A program made the translations under genes and the position numbers. 16,382 nt of DNA, taken from Streptococcus sp. (GTDB lineage: Bacteria; Bacillota; Bacilli; Lactobacillales; Streptococcaceae). Where the stretch lies: positions 1-16,382 of the forward strand of contig JAPJPE010000017.1 of the NCBI GenBank assembly GCA_030825825.1, in the 5' to 3' direction. The notes beneath the pieces are model-generated. The model was not told where the DNA came from. It saw nothing but the letters and a program-made list of their open reading frames with translations, and searched no databases. Of the stretch, positions 6,047 to 13,910 are shown piece after piece. Within the stretch, counting starts at the first letter, position 1, and every line of letters begins with the position of its first letter.

Positions 6047-6890
6047 AAAAACAGCCATCGTCCTCACTTTGGTCTGTCTTTTCTTGATCGGTTTAGCCAT
6101 TCCTTCTTATAGCTGGACTCGAACCAATGTTTCAAAAATCGAGAAATTTTATAATTCCAAACTGTCGCCCATCATTATGATTCCAGGAAGCTCAGCAACA
6201 GAGAACCGCTTTGATGGCTTGGTGACCAAGCTCAACCAAGGCCGCCAAGGAACTAAACACAGCCTGCTCAAGGTCAAAGTTTGGAATGATGGGCATATCA
6301 CCTATAGTGGAAGTATTGATGCCAAGGACAATGAGCCAGTAATTGTGGTTGGTTTTGAAAACAACAAAGATGGCTATAGCAACATTAAAAAGCAAGCTAA
6401 ACTATTTAATCAAGCCTTCGAAGCCCTTCAAGAAAAATATAATTTTAATAATTTTAAGGGCTTGGGTCATTCCAACGGTGGCTTGATTTATACAGCCTTT
6501 ATTGAAAATTACCTGGGGGATTACGATGTGGATCTCAAGACCCTCATGACCATCGGAACTCCCTACAATTTCACGGAGACCAATATCAAAAATAAATCTG
6601 AGATGTTGGCTGACTTTATCAAGGGAAAAGAAGCTATCCCCACAACCCTTCATATGTATTCAGTAGCAGGGACCATCACCTATGATTCAGATGAGTTGGT
6701 CCCAGATGCCAGTGTTTCTGCTGGGAAATATATCTACCAAAACCAAGCTGCTAGTTATACGGAGATCACAGTGACGGGGGAAGATGCCCAGCACTCGGAC
6801 CTTCCAACCAATGATGAGGTGGTTGCCTTGGTGAAAGAGCATATTGAAAGTCAAACGGATCGTAGAACCAAACCAAATAAAGTAAACTAA
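6033..6890 (+). CDS. Membrane-anchored alpha/beta hydrolase (DUF915 family)
   Basis: A 285-residue surface hydrolase. Residues 7-27 are a hydrophobic signal anchor, so the enzyme should face outward. The alpha/beta-hydrolase fold shows an oxyanion region IIMIPGSSATENRF (47-60), nucleophile elbow GHSNGG with Ser147, probable acid Asp220 in SDELVP, and His254 in AQHSDLP. That is a complete Ser-Asp-His triad in the order typical of DUF915 'cell surface hydrolase' proteins. The natural substrate is unknown for most of the family; esters or peptides are possible. The start follows AAGGAG (6021-6026) inside the end of the EIIC-like gene, a 14-base overlap. A good terminator follows directly, so this is a two-gene operon. 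Coupling suggests the hydrolase releases or trims something handled by the membrane partner (inference). Confidence 0.88.
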   Translation: MKVSKKTAIVLTLVCLFLIGLAIPSYSWTRTNVSKIEKFYNSKLSPIIMIPGSSATENRFDGLVTKLNQGRQGTKHSLLKVKVWNDGHITYSGSIDAKDNEPVIVVGFENNKDGYSNIKKQAKLFNQAFEALQEKYNFNNFKGLGHSNGGLIYTAFIENYLGDYDVDLKTLMTIGTPYNFTETNIKNKSEMLADFIKGKEAIPTTLHMYSVAGTITYDSDELVPDASVSAGKYIYQNQAASYTEITVTGEDAQHSDLPTNDEVVALVKEHIESQTDRRTKPNKVN

Positions 6891-6925
6891 GTGTGAAGAA
6901 GGGATTCCTTCCTCACTCTTTTTTT
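6891..6925 (+). terminator. Terminator of the EIIC-like/DUF915 operon
   Basis: GTGTGAAGAAGG pairs with CCTTCCTCAC around a GATT loop, with one A/C mismatch in the stem, and is followed by seven T. It begins right after the hydrolase stop codon. Confidence 0.8.
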
Positions 6926-6927
6926 AG

Positions 6928-6933
6928 TATAAT
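6928..6933 (+). promoter_or_regulatory. Possible -10 box for the DUF4767 lipoprotein gene
   Basis: A perfect TATAAT lies just beyond the terminator T run and 41 bases before the lipoprotein start. The corresponding -35 (TTCCTT at 6905-6910) lies in the terminator stem and is weak, so the promoter is uncertain. Confidence 0.45.
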
Positions 6934-6973
6934 AAAGTTCAGTATGAAAACACGGGAGACTAAAGGAGATCAG

Positions 6974-8092
6974 ATGAAAAGAAAACATTGGATGCAGTTG
7001 GGATTAGCGGCTTCGAGTATGGTCTTGTTAACAGGATGTTACCAAAGATACCAGCGCCAGTCTAGTCCTAAAAAAGAGGTTGCAACGAGCCAGCCAGCAG
7101 CTAAAAAACAAGCGAAAAAAGCAGATAACAAACAATTATACCAGTCTGTTTTTTCAGACTACCAAAAAATTTTTGCCACTTCAAAAGATTTGGATGCCAT
7201 TTCCAAATTGAATGATGCATTAGCCAAAGAAGATCGGATGATCAATAGCTGGGTGATCGAGACTGTCATCAATCAGCCAGCAGCTGTTCGCTATGCCTTT
7301 AAGGACTTAAATAGCGATGGGGTGGATGAGATGATCATCGCCAACCAGCAAACCGATGGGAGCTACTTTGCGACAGGAGTCTACTACCTCAAGGACCAAA
7401 AGCCGACCTTGCTTGCAGAAGGTTTCGTCGCTGGACACGGAGGAGCGCGCAATGCGACAACCCTCTATAAGGGAGGAGAAATCCTGGAAGTCAGCTGGTT
7501 GTCAGGAACTGGCCGTGGTGTAGCCGTACTTTCACGATTAGAAAAGACACCTCAAGCCGCGACCAAAGTCCAGGAAGAAGAAGTACAAGTACCTGGGTCA
7601 GATCTGAATGCCCTCTTTGGAAAATCTGATAAAGATAAACTGGATCTCAAGAGTTTTGACTGGCAAACCTTTGAAAGCACACCATCAGGAGGCGATACCC
7701 AAAGCCAGGGGAAAACGCCATGGAATGCTGAAAAATCAGCAAAATTAGCAGAATTTATGAAGACCTGGGGTCAAAAGATGGGGCAACCCAACTACCAAAA
7801 AGGCATTGCTGGCGGTGATGTAGGACCAGACAACCTCTATACTCTAGGGGACAATAGCAAGATGGATGCTATTTATACAGATACTGGTCAAGGAAATGCA
7901 AAATACCGAATCGTAGAACGCTATAGCAATTGGGACAAGTATCCAGATGTGCATAGTTATTTCTTTGCCATTACAGATACAGGAGAGGGGATCGTCTTTC
8001 ATTCCCCAACGACCAATGGTGGAAAGATGTACCTAAAACCAACAGACAACAAGGAACTTCAAGAAGAATTTACGCAACTGCTTCATCAATAA
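6974..8092 (+). CDS. DUF4767 domain-containing lipoprotein
   Basis: A 372-residue lipoprotein of unknown function. The N-terminus has a basic start, hydrophobic core and lipobox LTGC, with Cys22 as the predicted lipidation site. Residues 23-55 are a Lys/Gln-rich linker. Residues about 56-180 form a first domain containing DLNSDGVDEM (111-120), an EF-hand-like or FG-GAP-like calcium loop. The C-terminal part (about 238-372) starts TPWNAEKSAKLAEFMKTWGQ and matches DUF4767, found in surface proteins of lactobacilli and streptococci. I chose the ATG at 6974 because AAAGGAG (6963-6968) precedes it and the lipoprotein signal begins there; an in-frame start at 6893 would add 27 residues that overlap the terminator. 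It appears to be monocistronic, between two terminators. Confidence 0.85.
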   Translation: MKRKHWMQLGLAASSMVLLTGCYQRYQRQSSPKKEVATSQPAAKKQAKKADNKQLYQSVFSDYQKIFATSKDLDAISKLNDALAKEDRMINSWVIETVINQPAAVRYAFKDLNSDGVDEMIIANQQTDGSYFATGVYYLKDQKPTLLAEGFVAGHGGARNATTLYKGGEILEVSWLSGTGRGVAVLSRLEKTPQAATKVQEEEVQVPGSDLNALFGKSDKDKLDLKSFDWQTFESTPSGGDTQSQGKTPWNAEKSAKLAEFMKTWGQKMGQPNYQKGIAGGDVGPDNLYTLGDNSKMDAIYTDTGQGNAKYRIVERYSNWDKYPDVHSYFFAITDTGEGIVFHSPTTNGGKMYLKPTDNKELQEEFTQLLHQ

Positions 8093-8102
8093 AAAGAAGA
8101 AT

Positions 8103-8136
8103 AAACCAGAAAACGACTGTTTTTCTGGTTTTGTTT
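8103..8136 (+). terminator. Terminator of the DUF4767 gene
   Basis: AAACCAGAAAA (8103-8113) pairs perfectly with TTTTCTGGTTT (8121-8131), followed by TGTTT. It lies 10 bases after the stop codon. Confidence 0.8.
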
Positions 8137-8246
8137 ATCCCAAACAATGAATAAAAATACAAAATAAACGATATTTTTCAGGATAGAAAATATGTTAAAA
8201 ACTAGTGATAATTAGCGGTATACAAGTGTTTAAAAACAGAAAATGT

Positions 8247-8275
8247 TTGACAATTAAAGGAAAATCATTTAAAAT
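8247..8275 (+). promoter_or_regulatory. Promoter of the Ser-rich lipoprotein gene
   Basis: TTGACA (8247-8252) and TAAAAT (8270-8275) are 17 bases apart, about 30 bases before the start codon. Confidence 0.75.
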
Positions 8276-8306
8276 ATATTCATTCTTTATTTATAGGAGA
8301 AAAAAT

Positions 8307-8870
8307 ATGAAAAAACTTCTTACAGCCGGTGTGGCTCTCTTGTCAGTTGCAACGTTAGCAGCTTGTTCTGGTAAAACTGCTTCAGAATCATCAAGCAAAG
8401 ATGCAAAAGCTTCTTCTAGCAAAGTAGAAAAATCATCTACTTCAGAAAGCAAATCAAGCAGTTCATCAAAATCATCTAAATCAGCAACCTCTTCTGTTAA
8501 AATTCCAGAAATTGTCTTGTTGACTGATGATGAAATCGATAATGCCAAAACAATTGGTGATATGAAAACTCTTTATAGTAAATTAGTGGATAACTATAAA
8601 AAATATGCTCAAGATATTGGCGATCAAATTCCCGAATCACTGAGATCTAAATATACTCAACAAGTGGAACCAGCTCTCAAGACATTGGACGAATCAAAAA
8701 CTCAATTTGATACAGCACTTTCAACTGGTGGTTCAGATGATACGGTTGTTCCTGAACAAGGGCGTACTGTTTTTGTACAACAATTGAAATCTGGACGTGA
8801 CACTATGAAACAAGCTCTTGAAAGTGCATATAAATCAATTGCGCCATTGCTCTCTTCATCAGCTGAATAA
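8307..8870 (+). CDS. Small Ser-rich lipoprotein, function unknown
   Basis: A 187-residue predicted lipoprotein. The signal ends in the lipobox LAAC, with Cys20 as the lipidation site. Residues 21-63 are a low-complexity Ser/Lys linker of the kind that tethers domains through the cell wall. Residues about 64-187 form a compact, probably helical domain (KTIGDMKTLYSKLVDNYKKY, then long amphipathic stretches), with no catalytic motif that I recognise. The start at 8307 is preferred because of GGAG at 8296-8299 and the signal peptide; an upstream in-frame start at 8205 would overlap the consensus promoter. It is monocistronic, with its own promoter and terminator. Its codon use (TCA, AAA, GAT) is more AT-rich than that of the neighbouring transporter genes. 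Confidence 0.8.
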   Translation: MKKLLTAGVALLSVATLAACSGKTASESSSKDAKASSSKVEKSSTSESKSSSSSKSSKSATSSVKIPEIVLLTDDEIDNAKTIGDMKTLYSKLVDNYKKYAQDIGDQIPESLRSKYTQQVEPALKTLDESKTQFDTALSTGGSDDTVVPEQGRTVFVQQLKSGRDTMKQALESAYKSIAPLLSSSAE

Positions 8871-8880
8871 TCAATGAAAA

Positions 8881-8915
8881 AAATAGGGTAGGACCTCAAG
8901 TCCTAGCCTATTTTT
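8881..8915 (+). terminator. Terminator of the Ser-rich lipoprotein gene
   Basis: AAATAGG-g-TAGGAC pairs with GTCCTA-g-CCTATTT across a five-base loop, giving a 13-bp stem with one G/G mismatch followed by T residues. The TAGGAC/GTCCTA core is the same as in the terminators at both ends of the window. Confidence 0.85.
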
Positions 8916-8917
8916 GC

Positions 8918-8956
8918 TTTCTTACAAAAATGTAAGAAATAAAGGGTAAAATGTAA
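8918..8956. promoter_or_regulatory. BceR-type operator upstream of bceAB
   Basis: TTTCTTACA (8918-8926) and TGTAAGAAA (8931-8939) form a perfect nine-base inverted repeat around AAAA. Its core TTACA-AAAA-TGTAA matches TnACA-N4-TGTAA, the site I recall for BceR-like response regulators in Bacillus. A second TGTAA half-site is at 8952-8956, 21 bases (two helical turns) after the first, resembling the main-plus-secondary-site arrangement described for that group. The site lies about 60 bases before the candidate -10. Confidence 0.7.
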
Positions 8957-8989
8957 GGTTATGTTATGGTGAAAGCGTTTCAGTTTTAG

Positions 8990-8995
8990 TACAAT
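8990..8995 (+). promoter_or_regulatory. Probable -10 box of the bceAB operon
   Basis: TACAAT is 51 bases before the ATPase start codon. The -35 region (about TGGTGA at 8967-8972) is poor, as expected for an activator-dependent promoter. Confidence 0.5.
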
Positions 8996-9046
8996 AGATT
9001 TGTAAAAAACGATTGAAGCTTTTATCGAGCTAGAAAGGAATGGACC

Positions 9047-9814
9047 ATGACCCTACTAGACGTTCAACATATCAAAAAAATTTACAAAACCCGCTTTCAA
9101 GGAACGCAGGTTGAAGCCTTAAAGGATATTCACTTCACCGTGGAAAAGGGTGAGTACGTGGCTATCATGGGGGAATCAGGATCCGGGAAATCCACCCTCC
9201 TCAATATCCTAGCCATGCTGGATCAGCCGACGGAAGGGCGGGTCTACCTCAATGGCACCGATACCTCAACCATCAAAAACAAGGACGCCTCCAGCTTCCG
9301 CCGGGAAAAACTAGGCTTTGTCTTTCAAGATTTCAACCTGCTCGACACCTTATCTGTCAAGGACAATATCCTCCTGCCCTTGGTCCTTTCCCGCAGACCA
9401 ATCAAGGAAATGATGAGTAAGGTCGATAGCGTGAGTCGGGAGTTGGGCATTCACCAGCTCTTAGAAAAATACCCTTACGAAATCTCTGGTGGACAAAAAC
9501 AACGGGTAGCCGTAGCACGGGCCATCATCACCTCACCTGAAATCCTTCTTGCGGATGAGCCAACAGGGGCGCTGGATTCCAAGTCTTCGGCAGCTTTGCT
9601 AGATGTCTTTGAAGATATCAATACCATGGGGCAAACCATTCTCATGGTGACCCACTCAACCGCAGCAGCAGCTCGGGCCAAGCGCGTGCTCTTTATCAAG
9701 GACGGGATTCTTTACAACCAGATCTTTCGTGGGGAAAAGACAGAGCGTCAGATGTTCCAAGAAATCTCAGATACTCTGACGGTCATGGCGGGAAAGGAGG
9801 ATCCTGATGTTTAA
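9047..9814 (+). CDS. BceA-type ABC transporter ATP-binding protein
   Basis: A 255-residue cytosolic ATPase with all motifs: Walker A GESGSGKST (42-50), Q-loop Gln94, signature SGGQKQR (147-153), Walker B ILLADEP (166-172, Asp170/Glu171), D-loop GALD and H-loop His203. The MacB/LolD-like class and its pairing with a ten-helix FtsX-type permease place it in the BceAB group, which protects Firmicutes against bacitracin and other lipid II-targeting peptides and also serves as the sensor for a BceS-type kinase. The start follows AAAGGA (9034-9039). It overlaps the permease gene by eight bases, so the two are translated together. The upstream operator suggests induction by a distantly encoded two-component system. 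The peptide recognised cannot be read from the sequence. Confidence 0.93.
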   Translation: MTLLDVQHIKKIYKTRFQGTQVEALKDIHFTVEKGEYVAIMGESGSGKSTLLNILAMLDQPTEGRVYLNGTDTSTIKNKDASSFRREKLGFVFQDFNLLDTLSVKDNILLPLVLSRRPIKEMMSKVDSVSRELGIHQLLEKYPYEISGGQKQRVAVARAIITSPEILLADEPTGALDSKSSAALLDVFEDINTMGQTILMVTHSTAAAARAKRVLFIKDGILYNQIFRGEKTERQMFQEISDTLTVMAGKEDPDV

Positions 9815-11810
9815 ATTAACAAGTAAATTAGCACTTTCCAACCTCAAACAAAATCGCAAGTTGTATTATCCTTTCGCTATAGCTGTCATTTTAACGACCA
9901 TGATCCTTTATAGTTTTATCGCCTTGTCATTGACCCCTCATTTAGAGGATTCTTACGGAGGGGGATCGGCGAGAACTGTTCTTGGTTTTGGCAGTTTCGT
10001 CGTCCAGCTGGTCGTCATCATTTTGGTGGCTTATGCCAATGGCTACGTCATGAAAAATCGTTCCAAAGAACTGGGACTCTACAGTGTTCTGGGAATGGAG
10101 AAGAAGCATCTCCTCATCATGACCTTATGGGAATTGCTCTTCTTCTATGTTCTCACAGTTGGAGTAGGACTGGGTTTGGGACTCTTGTTTGATCGCTTGA
10201 TTTTCGCCTTGCTTCTAAAATGTATGGGTTTACCAGTCGTCATTCAATCAACCTTCCAGATAGAGGCTGTTCTTAACACTTTACTTGGGTTAGCCTTAGC
10301 TTTTGGCCTCATTCTCTTGTTGAATTCTTTCCGCCTCTTGCGCTACAGTTCCCTCCACCTTATGCAGCAAAAGAAAGCAGGAGAGAAGAAGGGACGCTTC
10401 TTGCTGGTTCAAACTCTGTTAGGACTTGGGCTCTTAGGAATTGCGTTTTATATAGCGCTAACCGTTGAGCGGCCAGTTGCGGCTGTCCAAGGATTCTTTA
10501 TTGCCGTCATCTTGGTCATTCTAGCGACTTATCTCTTATTCAACGCAGGATCCATTACCTTCTTAAGATTTCTCAAAGGTCGGAAATCCTACTATTACAA
10601 GCCAGAGAATTTTATATCTGTCTCTAACTTAATAGCTCGGATGCGAAAAAATGCAGCGGGCCTCGCGACCATTAGTATTCTTTCCACCATGGTCTTGGTC
10701 ACCTTAACCGGGTCGCTCAATATCTTTATTGGAGGGCAGAATTACCTAGATACTGTTTACCCTTCGGATTACATGATTAGTGTGGGGCATATGCCTTCAG
10801 ATGCTGAGACAGAAACGGTTATTGAAGATGTTCAAGCTCAAATTAAGAAAACAGCCGATGCGACACATCTATCAGATTATCAGGTGGCACAGACTACATA
10901 CTGGTCGGCTGAAATTCGAAAGATTGATGGAAGGAGCTTAGAGGTGAATGACCAGTCCACTCCATCAACTGGTCAGGAGTTGAAGTCAGAAGGAACAGTC
11001 TACTTTTTTGATCAGGCGACTTATGAGCAACTGACCGGTCAAAAAGTTGAGCTTGGGGAAAATGAAATCCTAGCCTATGGGTATCAATATCCTGGAAAAT
11101 TAGACGCACAATTAGAAATCAATGGGAAGACCTTCACGATTAAAGAAAAACTAAACTCCAATTTTATCCAAGGGAAACTCCCTCAATCCGACCTGTTTCA
11201 ACACCAAATGGGCTTGTACCTGGTCCTCCCTGACTTGAACCAACTGGGACTAAAAGTTGATAAAAATTTGGAATTCTCTATTACTGCTAAAAATAAAGAT
11301 AACCAAGATTTTATTTCTGGCTTGATCAAAGAGCTGTATTCGACAGACAAAATCAGTCAATATGGTGCGACTTATTTTGGTGGATTTGATCGATACAGTA
11401 TAGAGAAAGATTGGCGTGAAACAGCAGGGACTCTTCTATTTATCGGGATTTTTCTATCGGCGATCTTTCTATTAGCTACAGTTCTCGTGATTTACTACAA
11501 GCAGATTTCAGAGGGTCATGAGGATCGAGATAATTTTGTGATCTTGCAACAAGTAGGATTGGACCAAAAGCAAACCGGCACCACCATTCGCAAACAGATA
11601 CTCACTGTCTTTTTTCTTCCATTATTCTTCTCCTTCCTGTACCTAGGAGTAGCCTACAAGATGATCGCAAAAATCGTTGCTATCTTAGGAGCAACCAATG
11701 CGGGCTTGGTGCTTCAAACAACTCTTTCTATCTGCGCTGTCTTCTTCATCTCCTATGTCCTTGTCTTTCTTCTGACTTCTAGAAGTTATCGGAAGATTGT
11801 CGTGAGGTAG
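9807..11810 (+). CDS. BceB-type ABC transporter permease (FtsX family)
   Basis: A 667-residue membrane protein with the BceB plan of ten membrane helices. Helices are evident near 20-42, 60-80, 108-130, 150-172, 200-220, 228-250, 283-305, 540-562, 595-617 and 633-658. A large outer domain of about 230 residues (308-535) between helices seven and eight is the expected site of peptide sensing. The cytoplasmic KNRSKELGLYSVLGMEKKHL (83-102) is the FtsX-family coupling segment. From memory it resembles pneumococcal SP_0913 in motif order and length; an alignment would be needed to measure this. The ribosome site GGAGG (9796-9800) lies in the end of the ATPase gene. There is no kinase or regulator gene next to it, as I recall for the pneumococcal counterpart. 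Confidence 0.92.
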   Translation: MFKLTSKLALSNLKQNRKLYYPFAIAVILTTMILYSFIALSLTPHLEDSYGGGSARTVLGFGSFVVQLVVIILVAYANGYVMKNRSKELGLYSVLGMEKKHLLIMTLWELLFFYVLTVGVGLGLGLLFDRLIFALLLKCMGLPVVIQSTFQIEAVLNTLLGLALAFGLILLLNSFRLLRYSSLHLMQQKKAGEKKGRFLLVQTLLGLGLLGIAFYIALTVERPVAAVQGFFIAVILVILATYLLFNAGSITFLRFLKGRKSYYYKPENFISVSNLIARMRKNAAGLATISILSTMVLVTLTGSLNIFIGGQNYLDTVYPSDYMISVGHMPSDAETETVIEDVQAQIKKTADATHLSDYQVAQTTYWSAEIRKIDGRSLEVNDQSTPSTGQELKSEGTVYFFDQATYEQLTGQKVELGENEILAYGYQYPGKLDAQLEINGKTFTIKEKLNSNFIQGKLPQSDLFQHQMGLYLVLPDLNQLGLKVDKNLEFSITAKNKDNQDFISGLIKELYSTDKISQYGATYFGGFDRYSIEKDWRETAGTLLFIGIFLSAIFLLATVLVIYYKQISEGHEDRDNFVILQQVGLDQKQTGTTIRKQILTVFFLPLFFSFLYLGVAYKMIAKIVAILGATNAGLVLQTTLSICAVFFISYVLVFLLTSRSYRKIVVR

Positions 11811-11867
11811 CGTTCGAGTCTATAAAAGATTAGAAATAAGATGAAACATACAACATTTTGTTAGCAC

Positions 11868-11900
11868 AAAAAACACCGAGGATCAAATCCCCGGTGTTTT
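11868..11900 (-). terminator. Terminator of the peptide-binding lipoprotein gene
   Basis: On the minus strand AAAACACCG-g-GGA and TCC-t-CGGTGTTTT pair around a five-base loop (13 bp including one G-U pair), followed by T residues. On the plus strand the same stem has an A/C mismatch and a weaker T run, though it may also serve bceB, which ends 58 bases earlier. Confidence 0.82.
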
Positions 11901-11909
11901 CTATCACGA

Positions 11910-13874
11910 TTATTTCACGTGTTTTGCAAGTTCTTCTTGCGCTTTTTTGTTTGATTCTTCTTTTTCTTTCAACCAATTCTTATAAGCTTTTTCGTAATCA
12001 GCAGTTGTAACTGTCTTATCTTGAACTTTTTGGTATTTGAAGAAGCTTGATTCACCTTTAATACCAATTGCAGAATTTGCTGCTGAGAATGGCGTTACCT
12101 TCGTGATAGATGGAACTCCACCCTTAGAGTAGATTGGAAGTACCATTGCGTTTTCAGTCAACCAAGCTTGGGCAGCAGCGTATTTTTCATAACGCGCATT
12201 GGTATCCAATTTTTCAGCATTAGCAGCATCCAACAATTCTTTGTATTGGTTCAAACCAATTTTTTCGATGAGAGCTTGGTCTTTCTTAGGATCAAGTCCC
12301 ATACCAGTCAAGGTTGAACCATCTGTTGGGTTCAAGATATCCAAGTAAGTAGATGGATCTTGGAAGTCAGGTCCCCAACCTGTGATATCCATATCAAAGT
12401 CTTTTTGATCTGGTGATTGGGCGAAGTAAGTAGCGTTGTCTGCATCGTCTGTAGACAATTTTTGTACATCGATCACGACATTGTCTTTACCAAGAGCTGT
12501 TTCAATAGAACTCTTCATAGAGTCTGCTTGTTGGACAAGAGCATTAGAAGATTGGTCTACGACATAGTCGATATGGATTGGGAATTGAACACCTTGTGAT
12601 TGCAATTCAGATTTCGCTTTTTCAAGTTCCGCTTTGGCTTTATCCGCATTATGCAAGCTATCTTGCGCGTCAGCAAAGCTAACACCTTTCCACTCATCTC
12701 CTGTTGCGGCAAGTTTTTCTTCAACGAGCGTACCGAAGTCTTTTCCGTTGGCTTGCACAAATGTTGGTGGAACTAGAAGGGTACGTAGAGTTTTTGATGC
12801 TCCGTCTTTCCCGTTAACTTGAGCGCTGTAGGAAGTTCTGTCTAAAGCAAAGTTCAAGGCTTGACGGAAATTCTTGTTTTGAAGAGCTGTCTTAGTACTG
12901 TTCTTTTGCTCATCAGACGTCTTCTTCGTATGACCGTAGTTTTGACGGTTAACGTTGAAGTAAGCGTAGTAAACAGTAGAATCTTGAGGTGTATAAACGA
13001 TGTTATCCTTGAATTTCTTCTCAATTGTGCTGTAAGTTGAGCTTGTTGGGAAGAGACGAGCAGTAGATAGGTTCCCATCTGAGAAGTTACGAGCAAGATA
13101 GTCTTGGTCAGATCCATCGAAGTAAGTCAATTTAACCGTATCGATGTGAACATTTTTCTTGTCGTAGTAATCAGGGTTTTTATCCAACTCGATTTGTGAT
13201 TTTGAAGTGAAGGATTTCAAAATGTATGGACCATTGTAGAGGATACCATTTGGTTTCACGCTACCAAAGTCTTTCCCAGCTGATTCCAAGAATTTTTCAT
13301 TAACTGGCATCATGGTAGCAGTCGTCAATTTAGAATTCCAGAAAGATTCTGGTTGGTTCAAAGTGTATTGAAGAGTGTGATCATCAACAGCTTTTACCCC
13401 AACAGTTGAGAAGTCTTTGGTTTTCCCGTTTACATAGTCATCCAAGCCTTTGACCGAGTTTTGAACCAAGTAAAGAGCATCCGATTTTTTATCTGCTACG
13501 TATTTTAGAGATGTCACGAAATCTTGTGCAGTGACGTCAGCGTATTCATTTCCTTCTGAATCATACCACTTCGCATCTTTTCGAAGCTTGTAAGTATAAG
13601 TCAGACCGTCTTTTGAAACGGACCAGTCCTCAGCAAGAGCAGGCACTAAGTTACCGTATTGATCGTTTTCAAACAAACCATCGACCAAGTTGGTTGTAAT
13701 GTCGCTTGTAGTTGAACGATTTGAAGTCAAATAGTTCAAGGAATCAGGGTCTGTACCATACACGTAGTTGTAAGTAGTCCCTTTTGACGCATTAGAAGAT
13801 GAGCCACATGCAGCAAGGAAAAGCGTTGAAGCCGCGGCGACACCTGCTAAAAGAGCAAGCTTCGATTTTTTCAT
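11910..13874 (-). CDS. Oligopeptide ABC transporter substrate-binding lipoprotein (AmiA/AliA/AliB family)
   Basis: A 654-residue lipoprotein with signal peptide and lipobox LAAC (Cys23), followed by a family-5 solute-binding domain. The sequence follows streptococcal AliB/AliA/AmiA closely in length and motifs (YNYVYGTDPDSLNYL near 35-49, NLVDGLFENDQYGN, AEDWSVSKDGLTYTYKLRKDAKW, GWGPDFQDPSTYLDI). The C-terminal tail EKEESNKKAQEELAKHVK matches what I recall of AliB. These proteins capture extracellular peptides and share the AmiCDEF translocator, encoded elsewhere; no permease or ATPase for it lies in this window. AliA/AliB also influence competence and colonisation in pneumococcus. The start follows AAAGGAG with normal spacing. 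Which paralogue it is (aliA, aliB, hppA/G/H or another) cannot be settled here, so no symbol is given. Confidence 0.93.
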   Translation of the reverse strand: MKKSKLALLAGVAAASTLFLAACGSSSNASKGTTYNYVYGTDPDSLNYLTSNRSTTSDITTNLVDGLFENDQYGNLVPALAEDWSVSKDGLTYTYKLRKDAKWYDSEGNEYADVTAQDFVTSLKYVADKKSDALYLVQNSVKGLDDYVNGKTKDFSTVGVKAVDDHTLQYTLNQPESFWNSKLTTATMMPVNEKFLESAGKDFGSVKPNGILYNGPYILKSFTSKSQIELDKNPDYYDKKNVHIDTVKLTYFDGSDQDYLARNFSDGNLSTARLFPTSSTYSTIEKKFKDNIVYTPQDSTVYYAYFNVNRQNYGHTKKTSDEQKNSTKTALQNKNFRQALNFALDRTSYSAQVNGKDGASKTLRTLLVPPTFVQANGKDFGTLVEEKLAATGDEWKGVSFADAQDSLHNADKAKAELEKAKSELQSQGVQFPIHIDYVVDQSSNALVQQADSMKSSIETALGKDNVVIDVQKLSTDDADNATYFAQSPDQKDFDMDITGWGPDFQDPSTYLDILNPTDGSTLTGMGLDPKKDQALIEKIGLNQYKELLDAANAEKLDTNARYEKYAAAQAWLTENAMVLPIYSKGGVPSITKVTPFSAANSAIGIKGESSFFKYQKVQDKTVTTADYEKAYKNWLKEKEESNKKAQEELAKHVK

Positions 13875-13904
13875 ATTCGTGTCTCCTTTTGAATAATTTT
13901 AATT

Positions 13905-13910
13905 ATTATA
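13905..13910 (-). promoter_or_regulatory. Probable -10 box of the peptide-binding lipoprotein gene
   Basis: TATAAT on the minus strand lies 31 bases before the start codon. No good -35 is seen at 16-18 bases (TTTATT at 17). The region up to 14040 is very AT-rich and includes a CCCTT/AAGGG hairpin at 13983-13998. I did not find a CodY box. Confidence 0.5.

Noticed and set aside
6893..6973. Upstream in-frame start that would lengthen the DUF4767 protein by 27 residues
   Set aside because: It lies in the preceding terminator and before the -10 box, has no ribosome site and would hide the lipoprotein signal; ATG 6974 follows AAAGGAG.
8205..8306. Upstream in-frame start for the Ser-rich lipoprotein
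   Set aside because: It overlaps the TTGACA/TAAAAT promoter, and the signal peptide begins at 8307 after a good ribosome site.
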